A stretch of DNA of 64,000 nt from positions 770,481-834,480 of the forward strand of contig NZ_JAJKFQ010000005.1 of assembly GCF_020966635.1 (NCBI RefSeq), in the 5' to 3' direction. The position numbers and the translations under genes were made by a program. A model generated the notes under the pieces. The model saw only the letters and a program-made list of their open reading frames with translations, made no database searches and had not been told where the DNA came from. Positions 27,578 to 35,315 of this stretch are shown here, piece after piece; position 1 is the stretch's first letter, and the number at the start of each line of letters is the position of its first letter. The DNA is from Stieleria sp. JC731 (GTDB lineage: Bacteria > Planctomycetota > Planctomycetia > Pirellulales > Pirellulaceae).

Positions 27578-28614
27578 TGTTTGCCGGTGATTTCTATCGC
27601 AGATTGAAAATGTACGTTCAAAGCAACCTAGCCCTTGTCTTCATGGTCGTCGTTTGGTTGGCATTGCCACCGTCAAACATTTTGGCAGACGACCTCACCG
27701 TCGATATTTCCGACAAGGCTACTCCCGATGTCATCGTTGTCGTTGGTGCAGGTGGGACATCGGACTATGAAGCCATGTTTGAAAAATGGGCATCGACATG
27801 GAAAAGCAATTGCGAAACAGCAGCTTTGGAATTCAAACAGATCGGTCCGATTTCCAAGACGGACTCGGTGACCGTCAAGGACGAGTTGCAGTCGACGTTG
27901 AAAATGCTCGACGGAAGTGACCTGGTCGTTGAACCGATCTGGATCATTCTGATCGGTCATGGCACGTGGGATGGAAAAGCTGCGAAGCTCAATCTTGCCG
28001 GGCCCGATATGAGCGCTGAGGATTTGGACTCTTGGTTGGATTCAATTCGACGCCCGGTGATCCTCGCCAATTGCACTTCCAGTAGCGCACCGTTTATCAA
28101 CCGAATTAGTTCACCGGGGCGTGTCGTGATAACTGCGACACGAAATGGCTCCGAACACAACTTTGCGATTTTTGGAAGGTATTTGGCAGAAGCGTTCGCA
28201 GCGATCGATGCGGATCTAAACCATGATGACGAAGTTAGCGCCAAAGAAGCTTTCATTCGTGCGTCGATCGAAACGAAAAGGTTTTATGACGAACAAGGTC
28301 GCCTTGCCAGCGAACATTCGCTAATCGATGACAACTCCGACAAGCAAGGATCGGATGTCGAACTAGTTCGGGGATTGAAAACGGCGGGACCCAAAGCAAC
28401 TGTCGATGGTGCGATCGCCGACTCGTTTTCGATTCTGGTCAACCCAAATGTGACTCCTCTGGCGTCTGATCAGAAAGCTGAGCGGCAGCGGATCGAAGCC
28501 GAATTGGCTCGTTTAAAAACGGAGTTCGCTGATGAGTCGAAAGGAAAGCTAAGAGAGGCTGCTCTTCCGTTGCTAATTCAATTGGCGGAACTCTACGAAG
28601 TAAATTCTCCATAG
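27577..28614 (+). CDS. Exported caspase-fold (C13-like, clan CD) protein
   Basis: A 345-residue protein beginning at the ATG that overlaps the previous stop. A signal peptide (LALVFMVVVWLALPPSNILA) precedes a clan CD fold: a strand DVIVVVGAGG, then IWIILIGHGTWDG with the presumed catalytic His128, and VILANCTSSSAPF with Cys166, followed by VVITATRNGSE. A calcium-loop-like DADLNHDDEVSAKEAF (211-226) and RLASEHSLIDDNSD complete the family pattern. From memory, several relatives in other phyla have lost the cysteine; here both dyad residues are kept, so an active Cys peptidase is possible. The C-terminal 60 residues form a charged helical tail. As last gene of the MoxR/VWA operon it is probably cotranscribed with it. 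Confidence 0.8.
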   Translation: MFAGDFYRRLKMYVQSNLALVFMVVVWLALPPSNILADDLTVDISDKATPDVIVVVGAGGTSDYEAMFEKWASTWKSNCETAALEFKQIGPISKTDSVTVKDELQSTLKMLDGSDLVVEPIWIILIGHGTWDGKAAKLNLAGPDMSAEDLDSWLDSIRRPVILANCTSSSAPFINRISSPGRVVITATRNGSEHNFAIFGRYLAEAFAAIDADLNHDDEVSAKEAFIRASIETKRFYDEQGRLASEHSLIDDNSDKQGSDVELVRGLKTAGPKATVDGAIADSFSILVNPNVTPLASDQKAERQRIEAELARLKTEFADESKGKLREAALPLLIQLAELYEVNSP

Positions 28615-28637
28615 TTGATGTGGATGCTTTCGGTGAT

Positions 28638-28760
28638 TGCTTCGTTCCAACTCGGTTTTAGGATTAGCCGTATGGCGTTAGCCACGGTTTCAGTGCAATA
28701 ACCGGGGCTAACGCCCGTCGGCTGATGATCCGAACCCGTAGTTTTCTATGGAACGAAGCA
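28638..28760. repeat. Hairpin element framed by 12-base inverted repeats
   Basis: TGCTTCGTTCCA at 28638-28649 is exactly complementary to TGGAACGAAGCA at 28749-28760. Between them lies a long imperfect hairpin (24-base arms at 28666-28689 and 28700-28723) containing GGCGTTAGCC / GGCTAACGCC, the same core as the seven-copy array between rpoN and uvrC. GTGAT occurs directly before the left repeat and three bases after the right one. It looks like a small non-autonomous mobile or dispersed element, although a nested terminator is an alternative. Confidence 0.6.
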
Positions 28761-28777
28761 CTAGTGATGCAAAATAA

Positions 28778-28799
28778 AACCTCCCGCGAACGGGAGGTT
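28778..28799 (-). terminator. Rho-independent terminator of the sigma-factor operon
   Basis: AACCTCCCG / CGGGAGGTT with a TTCG tetraloop on the reverse strand, followed by TTATTTT. It lies 76 bases beyond the stop of the secretin-like gene. Confidence 0.92.
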
Positions 28800-28874
28800 G
28801 GTCAGTCCAGGTTTCCGAGGCGGTCGCAAAGCCCCTTCTGATGCGTCGCTTAAGCAGGCGATGTTAGTCGCCGA

Positions 28875-29996
28875 TCAATTGCTGCTCACAGGCTTCCAGT
28901 GGATCAGTACTGCTAAGTGTGGGAACGCCGCACCAGAATCGAGAATACTTTGTGAGTCGGTCACCGTCACTGATCCAGCGACGGTCCATTGGTTCGGATC
29001 AACTGCGACGGAGGTTTGTAATCTGGCGGTTTCGATTTCGATACGATCGGTTGTTTCCCCTGACCCGAAGGTTACCGAAGCAACTTCTTCGGGAGCAGAC
29101 GCCAATTCGATTCCAAGGCTGATACGGCCAGACTTTCCGTCTTCAGTGATGTCTGGTTTCATTTTCCCAAGCAGTCCCAGCAAGACGGTCTCGATCTTTG
29201 GTTGGTAGGCCGAGTTGGAATGACGAGGCGTGTCGATACTTGCGCCGCCGACGACCGGCGTGATGGACATGACATAACTACGACGCAATCCTGAGCAAAT
29301 TTCTACCGTTTGATGATTGTCACAACGAATGGTCAAACGGGCAGCCGTTTCGCTTGCGGCCAGTGTCGCTAGCTGTGTGGTGTCCGCTTTGACAACCGAT
29401 TCGATTTGGTCCGGATCCAATTGGACAACACTGACATCAAGCTGAATCGTTGGTGTTGACGTTTTAACCTTTCGAATGGCTTCGAGAAGGTCTGCCAGTC
29501 TTTGGTGAACCTCTTCGGTATGTGACACAACCATGATCGATCCGACGATACTAAGGCTACCTCCGATCCCGGCCGTTTCTCTCCATTCCGTTTCTTGGTC
29601 GGAAAGGTGAGCAATAGCGAGGGCCTTGAGAGCGTCTCTTGTCATTAGGGTTGGCAGCATCGGTTGATGTCCACCGCCCATACCGATGAATTGAGGAAGG
29701 ATGTTTTCCGGGATCCGGAATGCCCCGCCTCCGCCCAGTGGTGCCGCTTCGCCGCTGAATCCTCCCATTCCCCCGCCCATAGCGACTGGAGGATGAGACG
29801 GTTGACTCGACTCGTCTTTCGAGTCAAGCATCGGTGGGGCATCCAAAAGGTCTGAGATGTTGTAGACCTTCGTCACATAGGTTTGATCGTTTTGCGGTTG
29901 GGCACTAGCTGGCACTACTTGGAGCGAGAGAAGCAGTAGCAATAGCATTGCCAACCGGATGTGAGGTGGGCGTTTCTGAAGTATTCGTAGATTCAT
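28875..29996 (-). CDS. Secretin-like exported protein
   Basis: A 373-residue protein. The start at 29996 is supported by AAGGAAAG about 5 bases upstream and by the signal peptide that follows (LAMLLLLLLSLQVVPASA). The mature part opens with YVTKVYNISDLLDAPP, a form used by planctomycete secretin N-domain proteins, then a Gly/Met-rich linker, then GSLSIVGSIMVVSHTEEVHQRLADLLEAI, typical of a secretin N1/STN-like fold. The C-terminal half is beta-rich (IQLDVSVVQLDP, RISLGIELASAPEE, WTVAGSVTVTDS). No complete secretin pore domain is evident, so this is secretin-like rather than a GspD. Its first 92 bases lie inside the end of the preceding gene, so translation is probably coupled. Confidence 0.7.
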   Translation of the reverse strand: MNLRILQKRPPHIRLAMLLLLLLSLQVVPASAQPQNDQTYVTKVYNISDLLDAPPMLDSKDESSQPSHPPVAMGGGMGGFSGEAAPLGGGGAFRIPENILPQFIGMGGGHQPMLPTLMTRDALKALAIAHLSDQETEWRETAGIGGSLSIVGSIMVVSHTEEVHQRLADLLEAIRKVKTSTPTIQLDVSVVQLDPDQIESVVKADTTQLATLAASETAARLTIRCDNHQTVEICSGLRRSYVMSITPVVGGASIDTPRHSNSAYQPKIETVLLGLLGKMKPDITEDGKSGRISLGIELASAPEEVASVTFGSGETTDRIEIETARLQTSVAVDPNQWTVAGSVTVTDSQSILDSGAAFPHLAVLIHWKPVSSN

Positions 29997-31170
29997 GGTT
30001 CTTTCCTTGGGCTTGTTCAATCCAGAAGAGAAGTCGCTTTTCGATCGCCGAGAAATTGACGCGAGCCGAGTACAGAGAAGGTGACAGGGTTGGTTGAAGA
30101 TTAGCTTGAGCGATAAAGGCTTTTGCGCGAGGTGTATTACGTGACAGCAACGCGATGTAGGCGGGCTGCTGGTAGCGACCACTGACAATAAGTTCTGCCA
30201 ATTGCTGATCGATTTGTGGGTTTGAAAGAGAGGCAAAAATGAAAGCCGAAGCGATGCGGACATCTCTGTTGTTCGATCGCATCGCGTGAATCAATGTCGG
30301 TAGCTGCTGCAGATTTAGCTCGCTTGCACCAGTCCTGACCGCGGCTCGCCACTGCGTGTTTTGAACCAGTTGCAAAAGCTGCGTGATTGCTTGTGGCTGA
30401 CTTGATCGTGCGAGTGTTTTGCAAAGTTCGACACGTTCGGCATCCGTTTTCGCTAGTTCGACCAATTGCGAAATGGCTTCTACGGGTGTATCCGAGATCA
30501 GTCGCGACCAAGCGATCGGGCGAACCGTTGGGGCATTCAGCCAGTGCAATAGGACCGTTTGGCGGTTGTTGCCAGCCGCCGCGACAACCAAGTCAAAGCT
30601 TCTTTGGCGTGCGACCGGGTCAGTGATCTCAGTCACAAGTTGTAGTGTGGAACGCTGAATCGGCGCGGGACTGTTGGAAAGCTGAATCACGGCGGCTGTC
30701 CAAGTTGTCGAGCCTTGCGGACCTGCCTTGTGAATGAACTCTGCAAACTGATCGAGCTGAGGATCGGCAGCAGTCTTTGGTGCGGAATCCGTTTGTGTTG
30801 TTTCGGAACTGACGTTTTGCTGCACTGCTGCAACGGTTTGTTGATCTTGAATCGCCGGCTGGTCATTCACCGTCGATAGTTTTTCCTGTGGAGTGAACGC
30901 TGCAGAATTTTGCGGCTCCCGTACGCCGAGTTCCTTTGAATCCTCTGGTTGCAACCTGGCAACTCGGTCGCCATCGTTTGAAGGTATCAGTGTTAGGATG
31001 ATCAAACCGATCGCGGCCGTCGCGAGTGCCACACGAAGACGACGTCGGTTCTTTTGTCGCCGCATCACAAATTGGTGCCAATGTTTTTGTGATTCTCCAA
31101 GCAACGGATCCGCAACCGATTTGGCCGGATCGGATTGTCGAAGCAGCGAATCAAGTTCGTCGTTTTGCAT
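29905..31170 (-). CDS. Membrane protein with helical repeats, possible anti-sigma partner
   Basis: A 421-residue protein. Residues 1-45 are hydrophilic (MQNDELDSLLRQSDPAKSV), then one helix (VALATAAIGLIILTLIP, about 47-63), a Gln/Ser/Thr linker and a C-terminal half of HEAT-like helical pairs (LVELAKTDAERVELCKTLARSS, LPTLIHAMRSNNRDVRIASAFIFASL). Position directly after an ECF sigma gene (3-base gap) and single-helix topology suggest an anti-sigma factor or signal-transducing partner, but no zinc-type HxxxCxxC motif is seen, so this is inferred from context. Its 3' end overlaps the secretin-like gene by 92 bases. Confidence 0.7.
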   Translation of the reverse strand: MQNDELDSLLRQSDPAKSVADPLLGESQKHWHQFVMRRQKNRRRLRVALATAAIGLIILTLIPSNDGDRVARLQPEDSKELGVREPQNSAAFTPQEKLSTVNDQPAIQDQQTVAAVQQNVSSETTQTDSAPKTAADPQLDQFAEFIHKAGPQGSTTWTAAVIQLSNSPAPIQRSTLQLVTEITDPVARQRSFDLVVAAAGNNRQTVLLHWLNAPTVRPIAWSRLISDTPVEAISQLVELAKTDAERVELCKTLARSSQPQAITQLLQLVQNTQWRAAVRTGASELNLQQLPTLIHAMRSNNRDVRIASAFIFASLSNPQIDQQLAELIVSGRYQQPAYIALLSRNTPRAKAFIAQANLQPTLSPSLYSARVNFSAIEKRLLFWIEQAQGKNHESTNTSETPTSHPVGNAIATASLAPSSAS

Positions 31171-31173
31171 CGT

Positions 31174-31800
31174 CTATTCTCCCGCCTGATTGTCGAGGAC
31201 TGATTGCAGGGAATTCCGTAGTCGCTGTCGCGCGGCATGCAAATTGGCGTGTACGTTCGGTGGATTGGTACCGATAATTTCGGCGACTTGATTAGCCGTC
31301 ATGCCTTGCCAAACGATCAGTGAAAATACCTCGCGTTGTCGATGAGGAAGGTCCATGACTGCTTCGCGAACGAGTTGTTCGGTTTCGTTATCCGACGCCA
31401 TCTCGGTCGGACCACGTTGTGGATCGGCTACCGAGGCGAGTAATTGGGAAAGATCATTTGGGTCGGTTTGAACAACTTGGTCACGTCGATGCCGGCTGTC
31501 TCGAATTGCATCGCGAACACAATGAATCAAAATTCGAATCAACCAAGTTTCGACATGAGATCGCCCCTGGAATCGCTGCCAAGATTTAGATGCCTTCAGC
31601 AATGCGTTTTGTAGTGCGTCGCTGGCGAGATCTTCTTCATTGGCCAACCGGCGAGCTATTGCGACCAAACGAGGCAAACACGCGTCAACAGCTTGAGCGA
31701 ACTGCTGCTCGCTAAGCTTGTTTGACATCGCTGACTCCCGAGCGTGTTCACGCCCGAATAGTCGATGTCGATCCATCGTTTTCGAGATCGCAGAATCCAT
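31174..31800 (-). CDS. ECF-type RNA polymerase sigma factor
   Basis: A 208-residue sigma-70-family protein with the two expected domains. Region 2 covers LVAIARRLANEEDLASDALQNALLKASKSWQ and FQGRSHVETWLIRILIHCVRD. Region 4 is LPHRQREVFSLIVWQGMTANQVAEIIGT, with the recognition helix NPPNVHANLHAARQRLR. The ATG at 31800 follows a GGGGG stretch; an internal Met at residue 25 (MSNKLSEQQ) is the other candidate and fits the family length better. It is first in a three-gene operon with a membrane protein and a secretin-like protein, so it probably responds to an envelope signal. Confidence 0.9.
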   Translation of the reverse strand: MDSAISKTMDRHRLFGREHARESAMSNKLSEQQFAQAVDACLPRLVAIARRLANEEDLASDALQNALLKASKSWQRFQGRSHVETWLIRILIHCVRDAIRDSRHRRDQVVQTDPNDLSQLLASVADPQRGPTEMASDNETEQLVREAVMDLPHRQREVFSLIVWQGMTANQVAEIIGTNPPNVHANLHAARQRLRNSLQSVLDNQAGE

Positions 31801-31927
31801 TGATTCCCCCGGCGGTAATTGGCGCTTACTATGTTAGACCAATCGCGCGGGGTGATTCTAAAACGAAAAACGGTTGTTTTTTAGAAAACGTGTCTAGAAA
31901 TGGTTCGCTGGTGTTCAGCCGTGTGCA

Positions 31928-31952
31928 AAAAGGCAATTCGAGAATGCCTTTT
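31928..31952 (-). terminator. Probable terminator of the hflX-SDR operon
   Basis: On the reverse strand AAAAGGCA and TGCCTTTT form a stem with a 9-base loop, followed by one more T. It lies about 40 bases past the SDR stop. The stem is A/T-rich at its base and so moderately strong. Confidence 0.5.
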
Positions 31953-31991
31953 CGTCTTGCTTGCTGGAATGCACGCACCGGGTGCCAACTC

Positions 31992-32765
31992 CTAGCGTTG
32001 CTTTAGCATCCAACTTAAAAGCGATGGGACAAGTCGATCGGCTAGGACCAGCAACTTGCCTCCGACACTGAGAATGACTTCCCGTCGGCGGCTCGCAATG
32101 GCCTTCAGCGTTGCGTTTGCAACTCGATCGGGTGACCAGCTTCCCAGACTTTTACTGCTGGCGCCCTCGGAATCGATCAAGACATTGAAGAACTCGCTGC
32201 GTGTCGTGCTGGGGCTAATCAGTGTCACCGCGATTCCATGCCTTTGTAATTCGGTACGCAAGGAATCCGTCCAGCCATGCATTGCGAACTTGCTTGCACA
32301 ATACTCGCTCTTCTGGGGAACTGCACAATGTCCGAGAACGCTGCCGATGTTACAGATCACCCCATCGCCGCTGGCTTTTAACATCGGCAATAGCGTACGG
32401 GTAAGTTCTGCTGGGGCGAAGAAGTTGACTTCCATAACGTCGCGAAGGCGTTCCGGTGAAGCATCTTCAAACAGTCCGATCGCCCCGACTCCGGCATTGT
32501 TGACGAGCAAGTCGACGTGCCCGCGGTCTTCGCAGATCGCTTCGCGGATACGTTTTCGAGTTTCCTCGCTTGTGATATCGCCTGCGATTGGGATTAGATT
32601 CCCACCGGCAATTTCATCGAGACGATCTGCACGGCGGGCAACCGCGATCACCCGGCATCCGTGCTGCAAAAGTTGTTCGGCCAAGCAACGCCCGATACCA
32701 CTACTGGCACCGGTCACGACGGCCAGCTTTCCCTCGGCTGACCAAGATCGTTTTAGCAGGTTCAT
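31992..32765 (-). CDS. Short-chain dehydrogenase/reductase
   Basis: A 257-residue classical SDR oxidoreductase that would use NAD(P)H. The dinucleotide motif TGASSGIG is at 18-25, NNAG at 89-92, catalytic Ser142 in NIGSVLG, Tyr155 and Lys159 in YCASKFA. An arginine pair after AVA (AVARRADRL) suggests NADP preference. The C-terminal segment ends with hydrophobic residues (LLVLADRLVPSLLSWML), as in membrane-associated SDRs that act on acyl or sterol-like substrates; the substrate is unknown. The start overlaps the hflX stop by three bases (ATGA), so it is translated with hflX. Confidence 0.9.
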   Translation of the reverse strand: MNLLKRSWSAEGKLAVVTGASSGIGRCLAEQLLQHGCRVIAVARRADRLDEIAGGNLIPIAGDITSEETRKRIREAICEDRGHVDLLVNNAGVGAIGLFEDASPERLRDVMEVNFFAPAELTRTLLPMLKASGDGVICNIGSVLGHCAVPQKSEYCASKFAMHGWTDSLRTELQRHGIAVTLISPSTTRSEFFNVLIDSEGASSKSLGSWSPDRVANATLKAIASRRREVILSVGGKLLVLADRLVPSLLSWMLKQR

Positions 32766-34123
32766 GCGACGTCGGTCGCAGGCGATGTTGGCACGTCATC
32801 GTCTAAGTCGATCGCGGGGACAGATTCCACGGTAGGTTTGGATTCTGTAACCGGTCGATATGAAAGTGAATGCTTGCGAATCATTCCCATGGCGGATACC
32901 GGCAGGCGGACTCGCACCTTCACCACTTCGGGCTCGAACGTTTGCGAAGCGATTTCACCCTTCGATGCTAGAAACGAAAGAAGCTTTCCGTCGCTAGGAG
33001 CAACCTCGATGTCGAGGTCCATAAACTCACGACCCAGGGCATCGCCGACAGCTTCGATTAGTCCTTGAAATCCTTTACCGTCTCGGGCGCTGACTGGGAT
33101 CGCATTCGGATAGCGATCCAGCACTCGATTTAGCATGGCAGGTGATTCGATTGCGTCGACTTTATTCAAGACAAGCAGCGTGTCCTTTTCTTCAATCTGT
33201 AACTCGCTTAGCACTTTGTAGACCGCGCTAATCTGACCGAAGACGTCTGGGTTGCTTGCGTCGGCAACGTGAAGCAGCAGGTCCGCTTGCCGGGTTTCCT
33301 CGAGCGTGGATTTAAAACTGGCAACCAGCGAGTGGGGAAGGTCACGAATGAATCCCACAGTATCGCTTAGCAAAACGGTACCCCACTGAGGCAAATGCCA
33401 GCGGCGTGTCCGTGTATCAAGCGTTGCGAAAAGTTTGTCCTCCGCCAACACCTCCGCTTCGGTCAAAGCGTTCATCAGGGTGCTTTTTCCGGCATTGGTG
33501 TATCCAACGAGCGAGACCGTCGGGGCATCGCGACGTGATGCGACTTGCCTTTGACGCCGGGATTCGACTTTACCGAGTTCTTGCTTTAAATCGTGGATTC
33601 GTTTTTGAGCCAAACGACGGTCGACTTCGAGCTGCTTTTCACCCGGACCACGCATCCCAACGCCCATCGATTGACGGGAAAGGTGAGTCCACAATCGCTT
33701 TAGCCGAGGCAGCGAGTATTCCAGTTGTGCCAGTTCGACAGCGAGTCGCGATTCATGCGTTCGTGCACCCGCAGCAAAGATATCGAGGATCAATTCGGTT
33801 CGATCGAGTACCTTCGCGTTGACCTCCCTTTCAAGGTTGCGTACCTGTCCAGGAGTCAATTCATTGTCGAAGATCACGACATCAGCTTTAGTCTTTTCGA
33901 CCAGCTCGCGAAGCTCATCGACTTTACCGCGTCCCAAATAGGTACCGTGGTCAACCGTGGCTCGCTTTTGGATCAGTTCGGCGACAACCTGAGTTCCGGC
34001 GGTGGTCGCTAATCCGTGTAGTTCTTCGAGTGGATCGGAAGAGACACTGCTGTCTGGCAGGATGAGACGAGCCAAGACGCTGCGTTCGGGGGTGTCATCA
34101 ATGACAGTGTGTTGTTCGCGCAC
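32762..34123 (-). CDS. hflX: Ribosome-associated GTPase HflX
   Basis: A 453-residue HflX-type GTPase, known to bind the 50S subunit and split stalled or hibernating ribosomes. The N-terminal HflX domain is present (LIQKRATVDHGTYLGRGKVDEL; FDNELTPGQVRNLE; RTELILDIFAAGARTHE; MRGPGEKQLE), then the GTPase: G1 GYTNAGKS at 207-214, G3 DTVGF at 254-258, G4 NKVD at 320-323 and SARDG as G5. An extra C-terminal extension of about 40 residues is Pro/Val/Asp-rich. It forms a two-gene operon with the SDR; this pairing has no obvious functional logic. Confidence 0.96.
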   Translation of the reverse strand: MREQHTVIDDTPERSVLARLILPDSSVSSDPLEELHGLATTAGTQVVAELIQKRATVDHGTYLGRGKVDELRELVEKTKADVVIFDNELTPGQVRNLEREVNAKVLDRTELILDIFAAGARTHESRLAVELAQLEYSLPRLKRLWTHLSRQSMGVGMRGPGEKQLEVDRRLAQKRIHDLKQELGKVESRRQRQVASRRDAPTVSLVGYTNAGKSTLMNALTEAEVLAEDKLFATLDTRTRRWHLPQWGTVLLSDTVGFIRDLPHSLVASFKSTLEETRQADLLLHVADASNPDVFGQISAVYKVLSELQIEEKDTLLVLNKVDAIESPAMLNRVLDRYPNAIPVSARDGKGFQGLIEAVGDALGREFMDLDIEVAPSDGKLLSFLASKGEIASQTFEPEVVKVRVRLPVSAMGMIRKHSLSYRPVTESKPTVESVPAIDLDDDVPTSPATDVA

Positions 34124-34223
34124 TTAAAAAAAGGGCCTCAAGAAACATCGGGGAGTGGAAACGAGAGGTGACGCGTTCCACTTCAGTATAGCCTAACCAC
34201 GGTGTGCTGACGAAATGTCAATG

Positions 34224-34245
34224 TCCGCAGGACATTTCCTGCGGA
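34224..34245. repeat. Perfect 9-base hairpin
   Basis: TCCGCAGGA and TCCTGCGGA with a CATT loop, located between the MaoC gene and hflX. There is no T-run on either side, so it is not a standard terminator. GTCCGCAGGAC also forms a shorter overlapping dyad. Confidence 0.5.
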
Positions 34246-34376
34246 TGCATACCGTGGACCGAATGGGATCTTGGGGGACTAAATCACTGGTTTTCTCTTG
34301 GAATCAATATGCCGATGTCGTTTTAATCAGAGGATTAATGGACAAGAGCGTTGGAGTCCAAGGCGGGTTCGCCGAT

Positions 34377-34904
34377 TTATCGCGGTTTATTTGCGCGAGA
34401 TTTTCGAGCCACCAAGGTGACAAATTGGCCCTGTTGAACCGTTCGTCCGGCTTCATTGACAAGACTACGTTGCCAGAACACCTTTACCGCTCGACGTCCG
34501 TGAGGCTCGATATTCACGATCTCGTTTTTCGCCTGAACCCGGTCACCGAAGAATACGGGGGCCAAGAATTTCCAGTCATCGATACTGACCAGCGCCAGCG
34601 TGGCAGCGTGGGGGTGGTTCGTGCCTAGTCCGGCGAGAACACTGAGGCCCAGCAGCCCATGGGCGATCGGTTTGCCAAATGGGGAGTCTGCTTTTTCATC
34701 GTGAATCGGGGTGTGGTCGCCCGTCAACGACGCGAATTGGCAGACATCGTTTCCAGAGATTTCTCGATACTCTGTTTCCCAAATATCGCCTTCGGATAGG
34801 TCTTCCGCGTACAACGGCGAGTCGATTTCGATTGGCGGCCGTTGCGGATCCGTAGAGCTGTCAATCGAGCTTCCACGTAGATCCTCAAGCTCAGACTCAT
34901 TCAT
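34377..34904 (-). CDS. MaoC-like dehydratase
   Basis: A 175-residue hotdog-fold protein. The hydratase-2 motif is visible: FASLTGDHTPIHDEKADSPFGKPIAHGLLGLSVLAGLG, which supplies the Asp and His that hydrate enoyl-thioesters. The second half (WKFLAPVFFGDRVQAKNEIVNI; VKVFWQRSLVNEAGRTVQQGQ) is typical of (R)-specific enoyl-CoA hydratases. The first ATG at 34904 is used, since the longer frame begins with TTG; no good ribosome site is seen, and the N-terminal 30 residues are extra. A role in fatty-acid or polyketide metabolism is expected; no pathway partners adjoin it. Confidence 0.88.
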   Translation of the reverse strand: MNESELEDLRGSSIDSSTDPQRPPIEIDSPLYAEDLSEGDIWETEYREISGNDVCQFASLTGDHTPIHDEKADSPFGKPIAHGLLGLSVLAGLGTNHPHAATLALVSIDDWKFLAPVFFGDRVQAKNEIVNIEPHGRRAVKVFWQRSLVNEAGRTVQQGQFVTLVARKSRANKPR

Positions 34905-35315
34905 GGAGTTGCTGATCACGCTCAAGGTTACCTGAAGGGGGCCGAGGGGTGCTTTTCAGTTAAATACAGCGGGTGCCAAAATCGGCAGCCCATCGTTCGC
35001 CGCTATCACGACAAAGACAAGCCCGTGCCATAGAACTTGAACGATCAGATCACCGTCGCACATTCAGAAAAGACTGAACAGCTCTCGCACCCCGCTGGTA
35101 GCCGGAGTGCACATCATGTCGGCTGAACTTCGCCTGCGATAGCGTTCGCGGCGGAGTTTTTATCGAAAACTTTGGTTTTTCCCGCCAATTTCGGTCTGCG
35201 CGAAGAATGCCGATGGTTCGGTCTGAGAAGATTTGGAGGGGACGGTAAAATACCGATCTCCGGAACATCCGTTCCACGAACCTACCTCCCTAGTTCTATC
35301 CCACCTTATCCCGTC
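34905..35315. other. Intergenic region between divergent genes
   Basis: No gene seen. It separates the MaoC gene from the FG-GAP gene and must hold both promoters. The open frame continues upstream of 35316 in the FG-GAP frame as far as 35172, but that translation precedes the signal peptide and looks unlike coding sequence. Confidence 0.5.

Noticed and set aside
28906-29996. Secretin-like gene as a complete GspD outer-membrane secretin for the nearby gsp operon
   Set aside because: Only N-domain-like segments are visible; the C-terminal pore domain is missing, the protein is too short, and it belongs to a sigma-factor operon 17 kb away.
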